NCBI RefSeq assembly: GCF_017498525.1
Contig: NZ_CP071796.1
Span: forward strand, 868,001 to 932,000
Length of the DNA: 64,000 nt
Direction: 5' to 3'
Origin: Ottowia testudinis
Lineage (GTDB): Bacteria; Pseudomonadota; Gammaproteobacteria; Burkholderiales; Burkholderiaceae_C
Position 1 is the stretch's first letter. Each line of letters begins with the position of its first letter. The position numbers and the translations under genes are program-made. The notes beneath the pieces were generated by a model that had not been told where the DNA came from, ran no database searches, and worked only from the letters and a program-made list of their open reading frames with translations. Below, one piece after another: positions 51,032 through 58,840 of this stretch.

Positions 51032-52204
51032 TTACTTCTTCTCGCCGCCCGGCACCTTACCTTCGACGCCCTTGACGAAGAAGTTGATGCCGCCCAGGAA
51101 CTTGTCGTCGGCGACTTGGTCCTTGGCCAGCACTTCCTTGCCGGCGTTGTCGCTGATCGGGCCCTTCCAGATGGCGTAGGTGCCGGCCTTGAGGCCGGTC
51201 TTGACATCGTCGAGCGCCTTCTTGGCGTCTTCAGGCACGTCGGCGGCCAGCGACACCAGGTCGATCGCGCCTTCTTTCACGCCCCACCAGGTCTGTCCGG
51301 TGGCCCACTTGCCGTCCAGCGCCTCGCCCACCGATTTGATGTAGTAGGGCGTCCAGTTGATGATGGCCGAGCCCAGGTGCGCCTTGGGGCCGTAGGCGGT
51401 CATGTCGGAGTCCCAGCCGAAGCCGCGCTTGCCCATCTTCTCGGCCGTCTGCAGCACGGCGGATGAATCGGTGTTCTGGAACAGGATGTCGGCGCCGCCG
51501 TTGATAAGCGAGGTGGCGGCCTCGGTCTCCTTGGGTGGGTTGAACCACTCGTTGACCCACACCACCTTGGTCTTGATCTTCGGGTTGGTGCTTTGCGCGC
51601 CCAGGGTGAAGCTGTTGATGTTGCGCACCACCTCGGGGATCGGGATTGACGCCACCACGCCCAGCGTGCCCGTCTTGGTCATCTTGCCGGCGATCACGCC
51701 GGCCATGTAGGCGCCCTCATACGTGCGGCTGTCGTAGGTGCGCATGTTCTCGGCCGTCTTGTAGCCGGTGGCGTGCTCGAACTTCACGTCCTTGTGGTCG
51801 GCGGCGACTTTGAGCATGGGCTCCATGTAGCCGAAGGTGGTGCCGAAGATCAGCTTGTTGCCCTGGCTGGCCATGTCGCGGATCACGCGCTCGGCATCCG
51901 CCGATTCGGGCACGCTTTCGACGAAGCTGGTGACGACCTTGTCGCCGAATTCCTTCTCCACGGCCTTGCGCGCGTTGTCGTGTGCGAAAGTCCAGCCGCC
52001 ATCACCCACCGGGCCGACGTAGGCAAAGGCGATTTTCAGCGGTTCGGCCTTGGCGGGCGCGGGGGCGGAAGCCGCAGCGGGTGCCGGCGCGGGCGCGGCG
52101 GCGGTGGGGGCGGGTTCGTCCTTCTTGCCACAGGCCACCAACGCACTGGCGGCCGCGGCGAGCGCGGCGAGTTTCAGGATTGAACGCTTGTGTGGGTCTG
52201 TCAT
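51032..52204 (-). CDS. BMP-family ABC transporter substrate-binding lipoprotein (copy 2)
   Basis: 390 residues; lipoprotein signal peptide with lipobox SALVAC (KLAALAAAASALVACGKK), then an Ala/Pro-rich linker and the BMP domain (IAFAYVGPVGDGGWTFAHDN, VIRDMASQGNKLIFGTTFGYME, SRTYEGAYMAGVIAGKM, KVVWVNEWFNPPKETEAATSL). It sits just upstream of the two permease genes and ATPase gene on the same strand, so it is the natural binding partner of that transporter. The family binds nucleosides/purines in several bacteria. A paralogue is encoded at 47373. Confidence 0.94.
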   Translation of the reverse strand: MTDPHKRSILKLAALAAAASALVACGKKDEPAPTAAAPAPAPAAASAPAPAKAEPLKIAFAYVGPVGDGGWTFAHDNARKAVEKEFGDKVVTSFVESVPESADAERVIRDMASQGNKLIFGTTFGYMEPMLKVAADHKDVKFEHATGYKTAENMRTYDSRTYEGAYMAGVIAGKMTKTGTLGVVASIPIPEVVRNINSFTLGAQSTNPKIKTKVVWVNEWFNPPKETEAATSLINGGADILFQNTDSSAVLQTAEKMGKRGFGWDSDMTAYGPKAHLGSAIINWTPYYIKSVGEALDGKWATGQTWWGVKEGAIDLVSLAADVPEDAKKALDDVKTGLKAGTYAIWKGPISDNAGKEVLAKDQVADDKFLGGINFFVKGVEGKVPGGEKK

Positions 52205-52287
52205 GCAGTGGCTCCTGGGCGGGCGTGGTGGATGAATCGGTGATTATCACGGCGCGGCACGGCACCATGAGAATGAGTGTCAATTCG

Positions 52288-52342
52288 ACCCCTGGCGCTT
52301 GTGCAGCAAGCGCAAGCAGCTATCAAAAATGTAGTTTTTTGA
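52288..52342 (-). repeat. Family A palindromic repeat, copy A13
   Basis: CCTGGCGCTTGTGCAGCAAG then CGCAAGCAGCTATCAAAAA, between the permease stop codon and the BMP gene. Confidence 0.85.
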
Positions 52343-52343
52343 A

Positions 52344-53264
52344 TCAACTGCCGGGGTGAAACGGCTTGCCCAGCGACGCCGGCATGTTGACGCGAATCCA
52401 CGTCGGGTTGCGCGAAATCAGGGCTAGCACGACGATGGTGGCCAGATAGGGCAGCATGGTCAGGAACTGGCTCGGCACCTGCACGCCCTGGCCCTGCAAG
52501 TGAAATTGCAGCATCGTCACCCCGCCGAACAGGTAGGCGCCCAGCAGCACGCGCGCCGGCCGCCAGGTGGCAAAGGTGGTCAACGCCAGCGCGATCCAGC
52601 CCTTGCCGGCCACCATGCCCTCGACCCACAGCGGCGTATAGATGATCGACAAATAGGCGCCCGCCAAGCCACACAGCGCGCCGCCCGCCACCACCGCCAG
52701 CAGCCGGATGCGCCGCACCGGGTAGCCCAGCGCGTGCGCCGATTCGGGCGATTCACCCACCGAACGCAGCACCAGCCCAGCGCGCGTGCGGTACAAAAAC
52801 CAGATCAATCCCGCCGCCAGCAGCATCGCGCCGTAGACCAGCGGGTGATGGCGAAACAGCGCCGGGCCGATCAGCGGGATGTCACCCAGTCCGAGCCAGT
52901 GGTATTGCGGCCGCTCCGGCAGCTTGGCCTGCACGTAGCCTATGCCGACAAAGGCCGAAAACCCCACGCCGAACAAACTGAGCGCCAGCCCCGTCGCATA
53001 TTGATTCGTGTTGAGCCAGATCACCAGCCACCCGAAGATCGCCGCCAGCAGCGCGCCCGCCGCCATGCCGGCGGCAAAGCCCAGCCAGTCGTTGCCGGTG
53101 TGCACCACCGTCGCAAACCCGGCGATGGCCGCGCACAGCATGATGCCCTCGGCGCCCAGGTTGACGATGCCCGCCTTCTCGTTGATCAAGAGGCCCAGCG
53201 CGGCCAGCGCCAGCACGGTGCCGGCGTTCAGCGTGGCGGCCAGGAGCAGGGCGTAGGCGTCCAT
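52344..53264 (-). CDS. ABC transporter permease (nucleoside/BMP type, NupQ-like)
   Basis: 306-residue inner-membrane permease of the BPD_transp_2 family with about nine TM segments. Family blocks: NLGAEGIMLCAAIAGF, LWLIYRT-like turn (GLIWFLYRTRAGLVLRSVGESPESAHALGYPV), and GGALCGLAGAYLSIIYTPLWVEGMVAGKGWIALALTTFATW. It pairs with the permease encoded at 53413 as the heterodimeric channel, and a family B repeat separates the two genes. Confidence 0.95.
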   Translation of the reverse strand: MDAYALLLAATLNAGTVLALAALGLLINEKAGIVNLGAEGIMLCAAIAGFATVVHTGNDWLGFAAGMAAGALLAAIFGWLVIWLNTNQYATGLALSLFGVGFSAFVGIGYVQAKLPERPQYHWLGLGDIPLIGPALFRHHPLVYGAMLLAAGLIWFLYRTRAGLVLRSVGESPESAHALGYPVRRIRLLAVVAGGALCGLAGAYLSIIYTPLWVEGMVAGKGWIALALTTFATWRPARVLLGAYLFGGVTMLQFHLQGQGVQVPSQFLTMLPYLATIVVLALISRNPTWIRVNMPASLGKPFHPGS

Positions 53265-53285
53265 CAGCAGTGACTCCGGGCGTAG

Positions 53286-53390
53286 GCCCCTTCCTCCGCT
53301 GGGGGAAGGCAGGGATGGGGGCAGCGCCCGTTCAACTCAACAACGCGGTGGGCCCCCACCCCAACCCTCCCCCAGCGGGGGAGGGAGTAA
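53286..53390. repeat. Family B repeat cluster between the permease genes
   Basis: TCCGCTGGGGGAAGGCAGGG and, 60 bases on, CCCACCCCAACCCTCCCCCA with CGGGGGAGGGAG. Two inverted copies that could fold into a long GC-rich hairpin inside the transporter operon. Confidence 0.7.
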
Positions 53391-53412
53391 CGCCATTGGT
53401 CTGGTCGGTAGG

Positions 53413-54474
53413 TCACTTTGTGCTCCCCACCCGCACCCTGTAATTCACCAGCGTGTCGCACGCCAGCAGCGCGAACAGCAGCAGCCCCTGGAAAACGCCC
53501 GTCAGCGATTTCGGCAGCCCCAGTCGCGACTGCGCCAGTTCGCCGCCGATGTAGAACATGCTCATCAAGATGGCCGCCAGCACCATGCCAAACGGGTGCA
53601 GCCGCCCGACAAAGGCGACGATGATGGCGGCAAAGCCGTAGCCCGCCGGCACGTAGGGCGTGAGTTGGCCTAGCGGGCCCGCCACCTCCAGCGCGCCGGC
53701 CAGGCCCGCCGTGCCGCCGGAGATCAACAGCGCCGTCCACAGCGCGCGGCGCGACGAAAACCCCGCGTAGCGCGCCGCCGCCGGCGCCAGCCCGCCCACC
53801 TGCTGCGCAAAGCCGGCGCGCGTGCGAAACAGAAACACCCACAGCAGCGCGCTGCCCGCCAGCGCCAGCAGCGCGCCCACGTTCACGCGCGAGCCGACCA
53901 TCAGCTTCGGAGTTTGCGTCACCGCATCAAAGGTGCGCGTCTGCGGAAAGTTGTAGCCCGCCGGGTCTTTCCACGGCCCGTAGACCAGATAGCCCAACAC
54001 CTGGATCGCCACGTACACCAGCATCAGGCTGACCAGAATTTCGCCCGCGTTGAAGCGGTCGCGCAAGAAAGCCGTGACGCCCGCCCACGCCATGCCGCCC
54101 AGCACGCCGGCCAGCAGAATGGCGACGACGATCCAGCGCCCCGTGTCCTTGTCCGCCAGCAGCGCCACGCCGCCGGCCGCGATGGCGCCGATGACGAACT
54201 GGCCTTCAGCGCCGATGTTCCACACGTTGGAGCGAAAGCACACCGCCAGCCCCAGCGCGATCAGCAGCAGCGGCGTGGCCTTGACGCCCAGCTCGCCCAG
54301 CGCGTAGGCCGATTTGATCGGCTCCCAGAAGAACACTTGCAGCCCGCGCACCGGGTCCTTGCCCAGCACGGCGAACATGACCACGCCGATCAGCACCGTG
54401 ACGGCCAGCGCCAGCAGCGGCGAGGCCCAGGTCCACGCGCGCGACGGGGCGGGGCGCGGTTCAAGCCGCAGCAT
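53413..54474 (-). CDS. ABC transporter permease (nucleoside/BMP type, NupP-like)
   Basis: 353-residue permease with about nine TM segments and the family blocks FRSNVWNIGAEGQFVIGAI, FNAGEILVSLMLVYVAIQVLGYLVYGPWKDPAGYNFPQT, and GPLGQLTPYVPAGYGFAAIIVAFVGRLHPFG. GGAG six bases upstream sets the start at 54474 (MLRLEPRPAPSRAW); ATGs at 54486 and further up lie in repeat sequence. Genes run ATPase (54672), this permease, second permease, BMP protein on the minus strand. Confidence 0.94.
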   Translation of the reverse strand: MLRLEPRPAPSRAWTWASPLLALAVTVLIGVVMFAVLGKDPVRGLQVFFWEPIKSAYALGELGVKATPLLLIALGLAVCFRSNVWNIGAEGQFVIGAIAAGGVALLADKDTGRWIVVAILLAGVLGGMAWAGVTAFLRDRFNAGEILVSLMLVYVAIQVLGYLVYGPWKDPAGYNFPQTRTFDAVTQTPKLMVGSRVNVGALLALAGSALLWVFLFRTRAGFAQQVGGLAPAAARYAGFSSRRALWTALLISGGTAGLAGALEVAGPLGQLTPYVPAGYGFAAIIVAFVGRLHPFGMVLAAILMSMFYIGGELAQSRLGLPKSLTGVFQGLLLFALLACDTLVNYRVRVGSTK

Positions 54475-54502
54475 CGAAAGCTCCATGGCGCCGCCGGGTA
54501 TT

Positions 54503-54654
54503 GCTCCCTCGCCCCTCTGGGGAAAGGGTGGGGGTGAGGGGCCAGCGCGCGCCACGGTGGCGTGGCTTATTCGCGCCCCAAGCTTGCGCCACCGACGGCG
54601 GTGACGCCGCCGCCCTCACCCCAGCCCTCTCCCGCCAGCGGGAGAGGAGGGAAG
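54503..54654. repeat. Family B repeat cluster between ATPase and permease genes
   Basis: CCCTCGCCCCTCTGGGGAAA plus GGGTGGGGGTGAGGGG (54503-54543) and, inverted, CCCTCACCCCAGCCCTCTCC with CGCCAGCGGGAGAGGA (54611-54654). Confidence 0.75.
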
Positions 54655-54671
54655 ACAGCGCGACGAGCGGC

Positions 54672-56225
54672 TCAATGCGCATGGGCCGTCTCCTCACCCC
54701 GTTCCATCGCTTGCAAATGCTGCTGCACGTCGGCATGCCACAGCCCACTCATCCACTCGCCGATCTGCTCCACCGTGGCCTCGCCCCGTGCCACCGAGGG
54801 CGACACATAACCCTTGGCCATCACGTGCAGCCGGTCGCTCAGTTCGAACAGCTCGTCCAACTCCTCGCTCACCACCAGCACGGCGCAGCCGGCGTCGCGC
54901 AGCGCCAGAATCTCGGCGCGGATCTGCGCCGCCGCGCCCACGTCCACGCCCCAGGTGGGTTGCGACACGATCAGCAGCTTCGGCTGCGCATCGATCTCGC
55001 GCCCCATGATGAATTTCTGCAAATTGCCGCCCGACAGCGACCGCGCCGGCGCGCCCGGCCCCGCCGCCTTCACGCGAAAGCGCTCGATGATTCCCGCCGC
55101 CTGCTGTTGCAGCCGCCCGGTGCGCAGCCAGCCGAACGCGCCCACCGCCTCGCGCCGCGTCAGCAGCAGGTTGTGCGCCAGTCTCATCTCGGGCACGGCG
55201 CCGCGGCCCAGGCGCTCTTCGGGCACGAAGTGCAGGCCGAGCGCGCGACGCTGGCCGGGCGAGCGTTGGCCCGCAGGCTGGTTTGCTATGGTTATCGAAG
55301 CTGGCAGCGCTCGCCGATCCTCGCCCGACAGCGCAAACAGCAACTCGCGCTGGCCGTTGCCCGAAACCCCCGCGATGCCCACCACCTCGCCCGCGCGCAC
55401 GTGCAGCGACACGTCGATCAGGTCCACACCGAAGGGCGATTCACGCTTCAGGTTTAGGCGCTGCACTGCCAGCACCACCTCGCCCGGCGCGCGCGCGTGG
55501 TGCGCCAGCGGGGGCGGCTCGGCGCCGATCATCAGGCGGCTCAAGCTCGCGTTGCTCTCCTCGCGCGGATCGCACACGCCCGTCACACGCCCGCCGCGCA
55601 TCACCGTGCACGCGCTGCACAGCGCGCGAATCTCGTGCAGCTTGTGGCTGATGTAGAGGATGCTGCACCCCTCGGCCGCCAGCTGGCGCAGGGTGACGAA
55701 CAGCTTGTCCACCGCCTGCGGCGTCAGCACCGAGGTGGGTTCGTCCAGGATCAGCAGCTTCGGGTTGGTCAGCAGCGCGCGGATGATTTCCACCCGCTGC
55801 ATCTCGCCCACGCCCAGCGTGTGCACGGGCCGCGTGGGGTCGATGTCAAGGCCGTAAGCGGCGGCAGTCTGCTCGACGCGGCGCGTGACTTCGGCGAGCG
55901 ACAGCGACTTGTCCAGCCCCAGCCACACGTTCTCGGCCACGGAGAGCGTCTCAAACAGGCTGAAATGCTGAAACACCATGGCAATGCCCAGCGCGCGCGC
56001 TTCCTGCGGGCTGCGGATGTGCACGGGCTGGCCGTCGAAGCGCACCTCGCCGGCGTCGGGCTTCACGGCGCCGTAGATGATCTTCATCAGCGTGCTTTTG
56101 CCCGCGCCGTTCTCGCCCAGCACGGCGTGGATTTCGCCCGGCTGCACGGCGAGCGACACGCCGTCGTTCGCCACCACGCCGGGGTAGCGCTTGGTGATGC
56201 CGGTGAGCAGCAGGCGTGCGGTCAT
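54672..56225 (-). CDS. ABC transporter dual ATP-binding protein (nucleoside/BMP type)
   Basis: 517-residue ATPase with two ABC domains, as in sugar and nucleoside importers. The first domain is catalytically complete: Walker A LGENGAGKSTLMK, signature LGVGEMQRVEI, Walker B LLILDEPTSVLT. The second has GVSGNGQRELL for Walker A (degenerate), LSGGNLQKFIMGRE and LLIVSQPTWGVD, the usual pattern in which one site is weak. First gene of the transporter operon; a family D inverted repeat lies upstream. Confidence 0.95.
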   Translation of the reverse strand: MTARLLLTGITKRYPGVVANDGVSLAVQPGEIHAVLGENGAGKSTLMKIIYGAVKPDAGEVRFDGQPVHIRSPQEARALGIAMVFQHFSLFETLSVAENVWLGLDKSLSLAEVTRRVEQTAAAYGLDIDPTRPVHTLGVGEMQRVEIIRALLTNPKLLILDEPTSVLTPQAVDKLFVTLRQLAAEGCSILYISHKLHEIRALCSACTVMRGGRVTGVCDPREESNASLSRLMIGAEPPPLAHHARAPGEVVLAVQRLNLKRESPFGVDLIDVSLHVRAGEVVGIAGVSGNGQRELLFALSGEDRRALPASITIANQPAGQRSPGQRRALGLHFVPEERLGRGAVPEMRLAHNLLLTRREAVGAFGWLRTGRLQQQAAGIIERFRVKAAGPGAPARSLSGGNLQKFIMGREIDAQPKLLIVSQPTWGVDVGAAAQIRAEILALRDAGCAVLVVSEELDELFELSDRLHVMAKGYVSPSVARGEATVEQIGEWMSGLWHADVQQHLQAMERGEETAHAH

Positions 56226-56250
56226 GGGTCAAACAGGGGGCGAGTCGTGG

Positions 56251-56285
56251 TGGAGTAAGCGCGGGCAGCTATGAAATTTGCTTGA
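56251..56285 (-). repeat. Family A half-copy A14
   Basis: GGAGTAAGCGCGGGCAGCTA followed by TGAAATTT, half of the palindrome, upstream of the ATPase gene. Confidence 0.65.
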
Positions 56286-56306
56286 TTGGCGATTGGTCTC
56301 GAACCC

Positions 56307-56426
56307 CAACAGCCGGACGCAGAGGACGCAAAGGTTTCGCAGAGGACGCAGAAGAAACAGCCAAGCTTTTTTCTGTATTTTTTGCGTCCTCTGCGTATTT
56401 TCTGCGTCCTCTGCGTCCGGCTGTTG
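56307..56426. repeat. Family D long inverted repeat (54-bp arms)
   Basis: Left arm 56307-56360 (CAACAGCCGGACGCAGAGGA... with a second GCAGAGGACGCAGAA) and right arm 56373-56426 are near-perfect reverse complements, with a 12-base loop. Each arm contains GCAGAGGACGCA twice. No coding potential is credible; the intergenic region 56226-56501 holds only this and A14. Confidence 0.85.
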
Positions 56427-56501
56427 AATGGCTGTTTGGCTGTTCAATACCCGGAGGGTCTGAGCGGGCCGTTGCGCAATGTAGCACCGGCCGGGGCGCT
56501 G

Positions 56502-56972
56502 TCAGCGCGCCGCCGCGTCGCGCAAAACGGCCATCGCCTCGTCGGCCAGCACGCCGCCCGTCACCGCCACCGGCGGCGTGGCGGCGGCCAGCAGATCGGC
56601 GCAGCGCGCGGGCAACAGCGGGCCGCCCAGCAGCGCGGCCATGTCGGGCTGGGCGGCGGCGTACACCACGCGGCCCACGCCGGCCCAGAACAGGGCGCCT
56701 GCGCACATGGCGCAGGGCTCGCCGCTGGCGTACACGGTGGCGCCTTGCAGCGCGGCGGCGCCCAGTTGCTGTGTGGCGCGGCGCACCAGCACCATCTCGG
56801 CGTGCGCGCTGCAATCGCCGGTGCTGAGTTGGCGGTTGCGCTCGGTCAACAGCACCTGGCCGGCGGGCGACACCAGTGTGGCGCCGTAAGGCATGTCGCC
56901 GGCGTCCAGTGCCTGGCGCGAGGCGTCAATGGCCAGGCGCATGGCGGCCAGGTCGGTGTCGGTTGGGGGCAT
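56502..56972 (-). CDS. Nucleoside/nucleobase deaminase (CDA fold)
   Basis: 156 residues of the cytidine deaminase-like fold (guanine deaminase/TadA-like group). Zinc motifs: CSAHAEMVLVRRA and GEPCAMCAGALFWAGVGRVVYA. AAGGAG precedes the ATG at 56972; the longer frame starts in non-conserved sequence. Its place between a purine transporter and xanthine dehydrogenase suggests a purine substrate, possibly guanine or isoguanine, in parallel to GuaD, but the exact substrate cannot be read from the sequence. Confidence 0.85.
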   Translation of the reverse strand: MPPTDTDLAAMRLAIDASRQALDAGDMPYGATLVSPAGQVLLTERNRQLSTGDCSAHAEMVLVRRATQQLGAAALQGATVYASGEPCAMCAGALFWAGVGRVVYAAAQPDMAALLGGPLLPARCADLLAAATPPVAVTGGVLADEAMAVLRDAAAR

Positions 56973-57070
56973 GGCGGGCTCCTTCGGGTCAATCTGCGCA
57001 AGCGTAGCCGACATCCCTGCGCGCGGTGCGGTCAGCGCCTGACCCTGTGTTTCGCGCGATACTGCCGCGC

Positions 57071-58531
57071 ATGAGCCCGCCCGCCCTGCGCTTCGTCCTT
57101 GGCCGCCAGCCGCACACGCTGCCGGGCGTCCCGCCCGACCGCACCCTGCTCGATCTGCTGCGCGACGACCTGCACTGCACCGCCGTGAAGGAAGGCTGCG
57201 CCAGCGGCGACTGCGGCGCCTGCACCGTGGCCATGGCCGAGCCGGCCGAGGGCGGCGGCCTGCGCTGGCGCGCCATCAACAGCTGCATCCGGCTGGCGCA
57301 CAGCGTGGACGGCAGGGCGGTGTTCACCGCCGAGCACATCGCTGGCGAAGGCGAGCCATTGCACCCCGCGCAGCAGGCCATGCTGACCTGCCACGGCTCG
57401 CAGTGCGGCTTTTGCACGCCGGGGTTCGTGATGAGCCTGTTCGTGCTGCACCGTCAGCGCCGTGGTGAGCCCGTCACGCGCGACGAGGCGCTGCACGCGC
57501 TGTCGGGCAACCTGTGCCGCTGCACCGGCTACCGGCCGATTTTGGACGCCGCCACCCGCATGCACCACTGGCCCGATGTGCCGTTGGATGAATCCGTATT
57601 GCTACAACAATTGGAGCTGCTTGACCAAGCAGGACGAGGACAAGTGGCCGATTTGGCTTCAAACTTCTACGCCACGCCGCGCACGCTGGCCGAATTGCTG
57701 GCCCTGCGCGCCACCCACCCGCAGGCGCTGATCGCCGCCGGCACCACCGACGTGGGGCTGTGGGTCACCAAGCAGCACCGGCGCTTCGGGCAAATCATCG
57801 ACGTGACGCGCGTGGCCGAGCTGCGGCGCACCCATCGCGGCGATGGCGTGCTGTCGATTGGCGCCGCCGTGCCGTTGAGCGAGGCGTTCGAGGCGCTGGC
57901 CGAAGACCGCCCGCAGCTCACCGCCTTCTTCCACCGCTTCGCCGGTCTGCCCGTGCGCGAAAGCGGCACGCTGGGCGGCAACGTGGCCAACGGCTCGCCG
58001 ATTGGCGACAGCATGCCGCTGCTGATCGCCCTGGGCGCCACGCTGGTGCTGGCCAGCACGCGCGGTGAACGCACGCTGCCCATCGAGGACTTCTACCTGG
58101 CGTATCGAAAAACCAGGCTGGCGCCTGACGAGGTGCTGGCCCGCATCGACGTGCCGTTGCCCGGCGCGGGCGAATGGCTGCGCGCCGACAAGATCAGCAA
58201 ACGCTTTGAAGACGACATCTCCGCCGTCTGCCTGGCCGTGGCGCTGCACGTGGAAGGCGGCGTGATTCAAAGCGCCCGCATCGGCGCCGGCGGCGTCGCG
58301 GCAGTGCCCGCGCGTGCTACACAAACCGAAGCTGTCCTCGCCCGCCAGCTGTGCGCGGAAGGCACATTCGATGCCGCAGCCACTGTGCTCGAAGCCGAAT
58401 TCGAACCCCTGAGCGATATGCGCGCCAGCAGCGCTTACCGCCGCGCCGTGCTGGGCAACCTGCTGCGCCGCGGCTGGCAGCAATCGCAACCCGGCGCGCT
58501 GTCGCTCGCTGATTTGAGATGCACCCCCTGA
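57071..58531 (+). CDS. xdhA: Xanthine dehydrogenase small subunit (FeS/FAD)
   Basis: 486-residue subunit of the molybdenum hydroxylase that oxidises hypoxanthine to xanthine and urate. N-terminal 2Fe-2S domain (EGCASGDCGACTVAM), second 2Fe-2S domain (CGFCTPGFVM, NLCRCTGYRPI), then a FAD domain (LIAAGTTDVGLWVTKQ, GTLGGNVANGSPIGDSMP) and a C-terminal CODH-type domain. The linker at 57597-57640 (LLQQLELLDQAGRG) has foreign-looking codons resembling family A. The last three residues and the stop come from a family C repeat. Confidence 0.97.
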   Translation: MSPPALRFVLGRQPHTLPGVPPDRTLLDLLRDDLHCTAVKEGCASGDCGACTVAMAEPAEGGGLRWRAINSCIRLAHSVDGRAVFTAEHIAGEGEPLHPAQQAMLTCHGSQCGFCTPGFVMSLFVLHRQRRGEPVTRDEALHALSGNLCRCTGYRPILDAATRMHHWPDVPLDESVLLQQLELLDQAGRGQVADLASNFYATPRTLAELLALRATHPQALIAAGTTDVGLWVTKQHRRFGQIIDVTRVAELRRTHRGDGVLSIGAAVPLSEAFEALAEDRPQLTAFFHRFAGLPVRESGTLGGNVANGSPIGDSMPLLIALGATLVLASTRGERTLPIEDFYLAYRKTRLAPDEVLARIDVPLPGAGEWLRADKISKRFEDDISAVCLAVALHVEGGVIQSARIGAGGVAAVPARATQTEAVLARQLCAEGTFDAAATVLEAEFEPLSDMRASSAYRRAVLGNLLRRGWQQSQPGALSLADLRCTP

Positions 58532-58645
58532 GTCGCTGCGCGCCTTCCCCCTCAAGGGGGACAACGCCAGTGCCCGGTGCACGCCCGGCCACGGCGTTCG
58601 CTGGCGTGGGCTGCTCCGCGGCCTTCTGCTTCTTTGGGGTTCGGG
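58524..58645 (+). repeat. Family C dispersed repeat, copy C3
   Basis: CCCCCTGAGTCGCTGCGCGC, CTTCCCCCTCAAGGGGGACA, then GGGCTGCTCCGCGGCCTTCT. It begins inside the xdhA 3-prime end and supplies its TGA. Confidence 0.75.
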
Positions 58646-58675
58646 GCGGCACGCCAACACGATAGGAGAACCGAT

Positions 58676-58840
58676 ATGACCCAGCACCCCCCCATGCCGC
58701 TGCCCGGCCAGGAGCCGCCGGTGAAAGACCCCGACCCGTTCGCGCCGCCCGCGCCGGTGGACGACCCCGGCACGCCACCCCTGCCGCGCCGCGACCCCGG
58801 CGATGCGCCGCCGGTGCAAGAGCCGCCGTTGAAGCCATGA
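58676..58840 (+). CDS. Small proline-rich protein between xdhA and xdhB
   Basis: 54 residues, MTQHPPMPLPGQEPPVKDPD and onward, with 20 prolines and no cysteine or hydrophobic segment, so it is probably unstructured and cytoplasmic. AGGAG precedes the ATG. Its stop overlaps the xdhB start (ATGA), so it may serve mainly to couple translation into xdhB. Not recognised as a named family. Confidence 0.6.
   Translation: MTQHPPMPLPGQEPPVKDPDPFAPPAPVDDPGTPPLPRRDPGDAPPVQEPPLKP

Noticed and set aside
56229-56447. Minus-strand frame over the family D inverted repeat
   Set aside because: Its sequence is only the translation of the GCAGAGGACGCA repeat.
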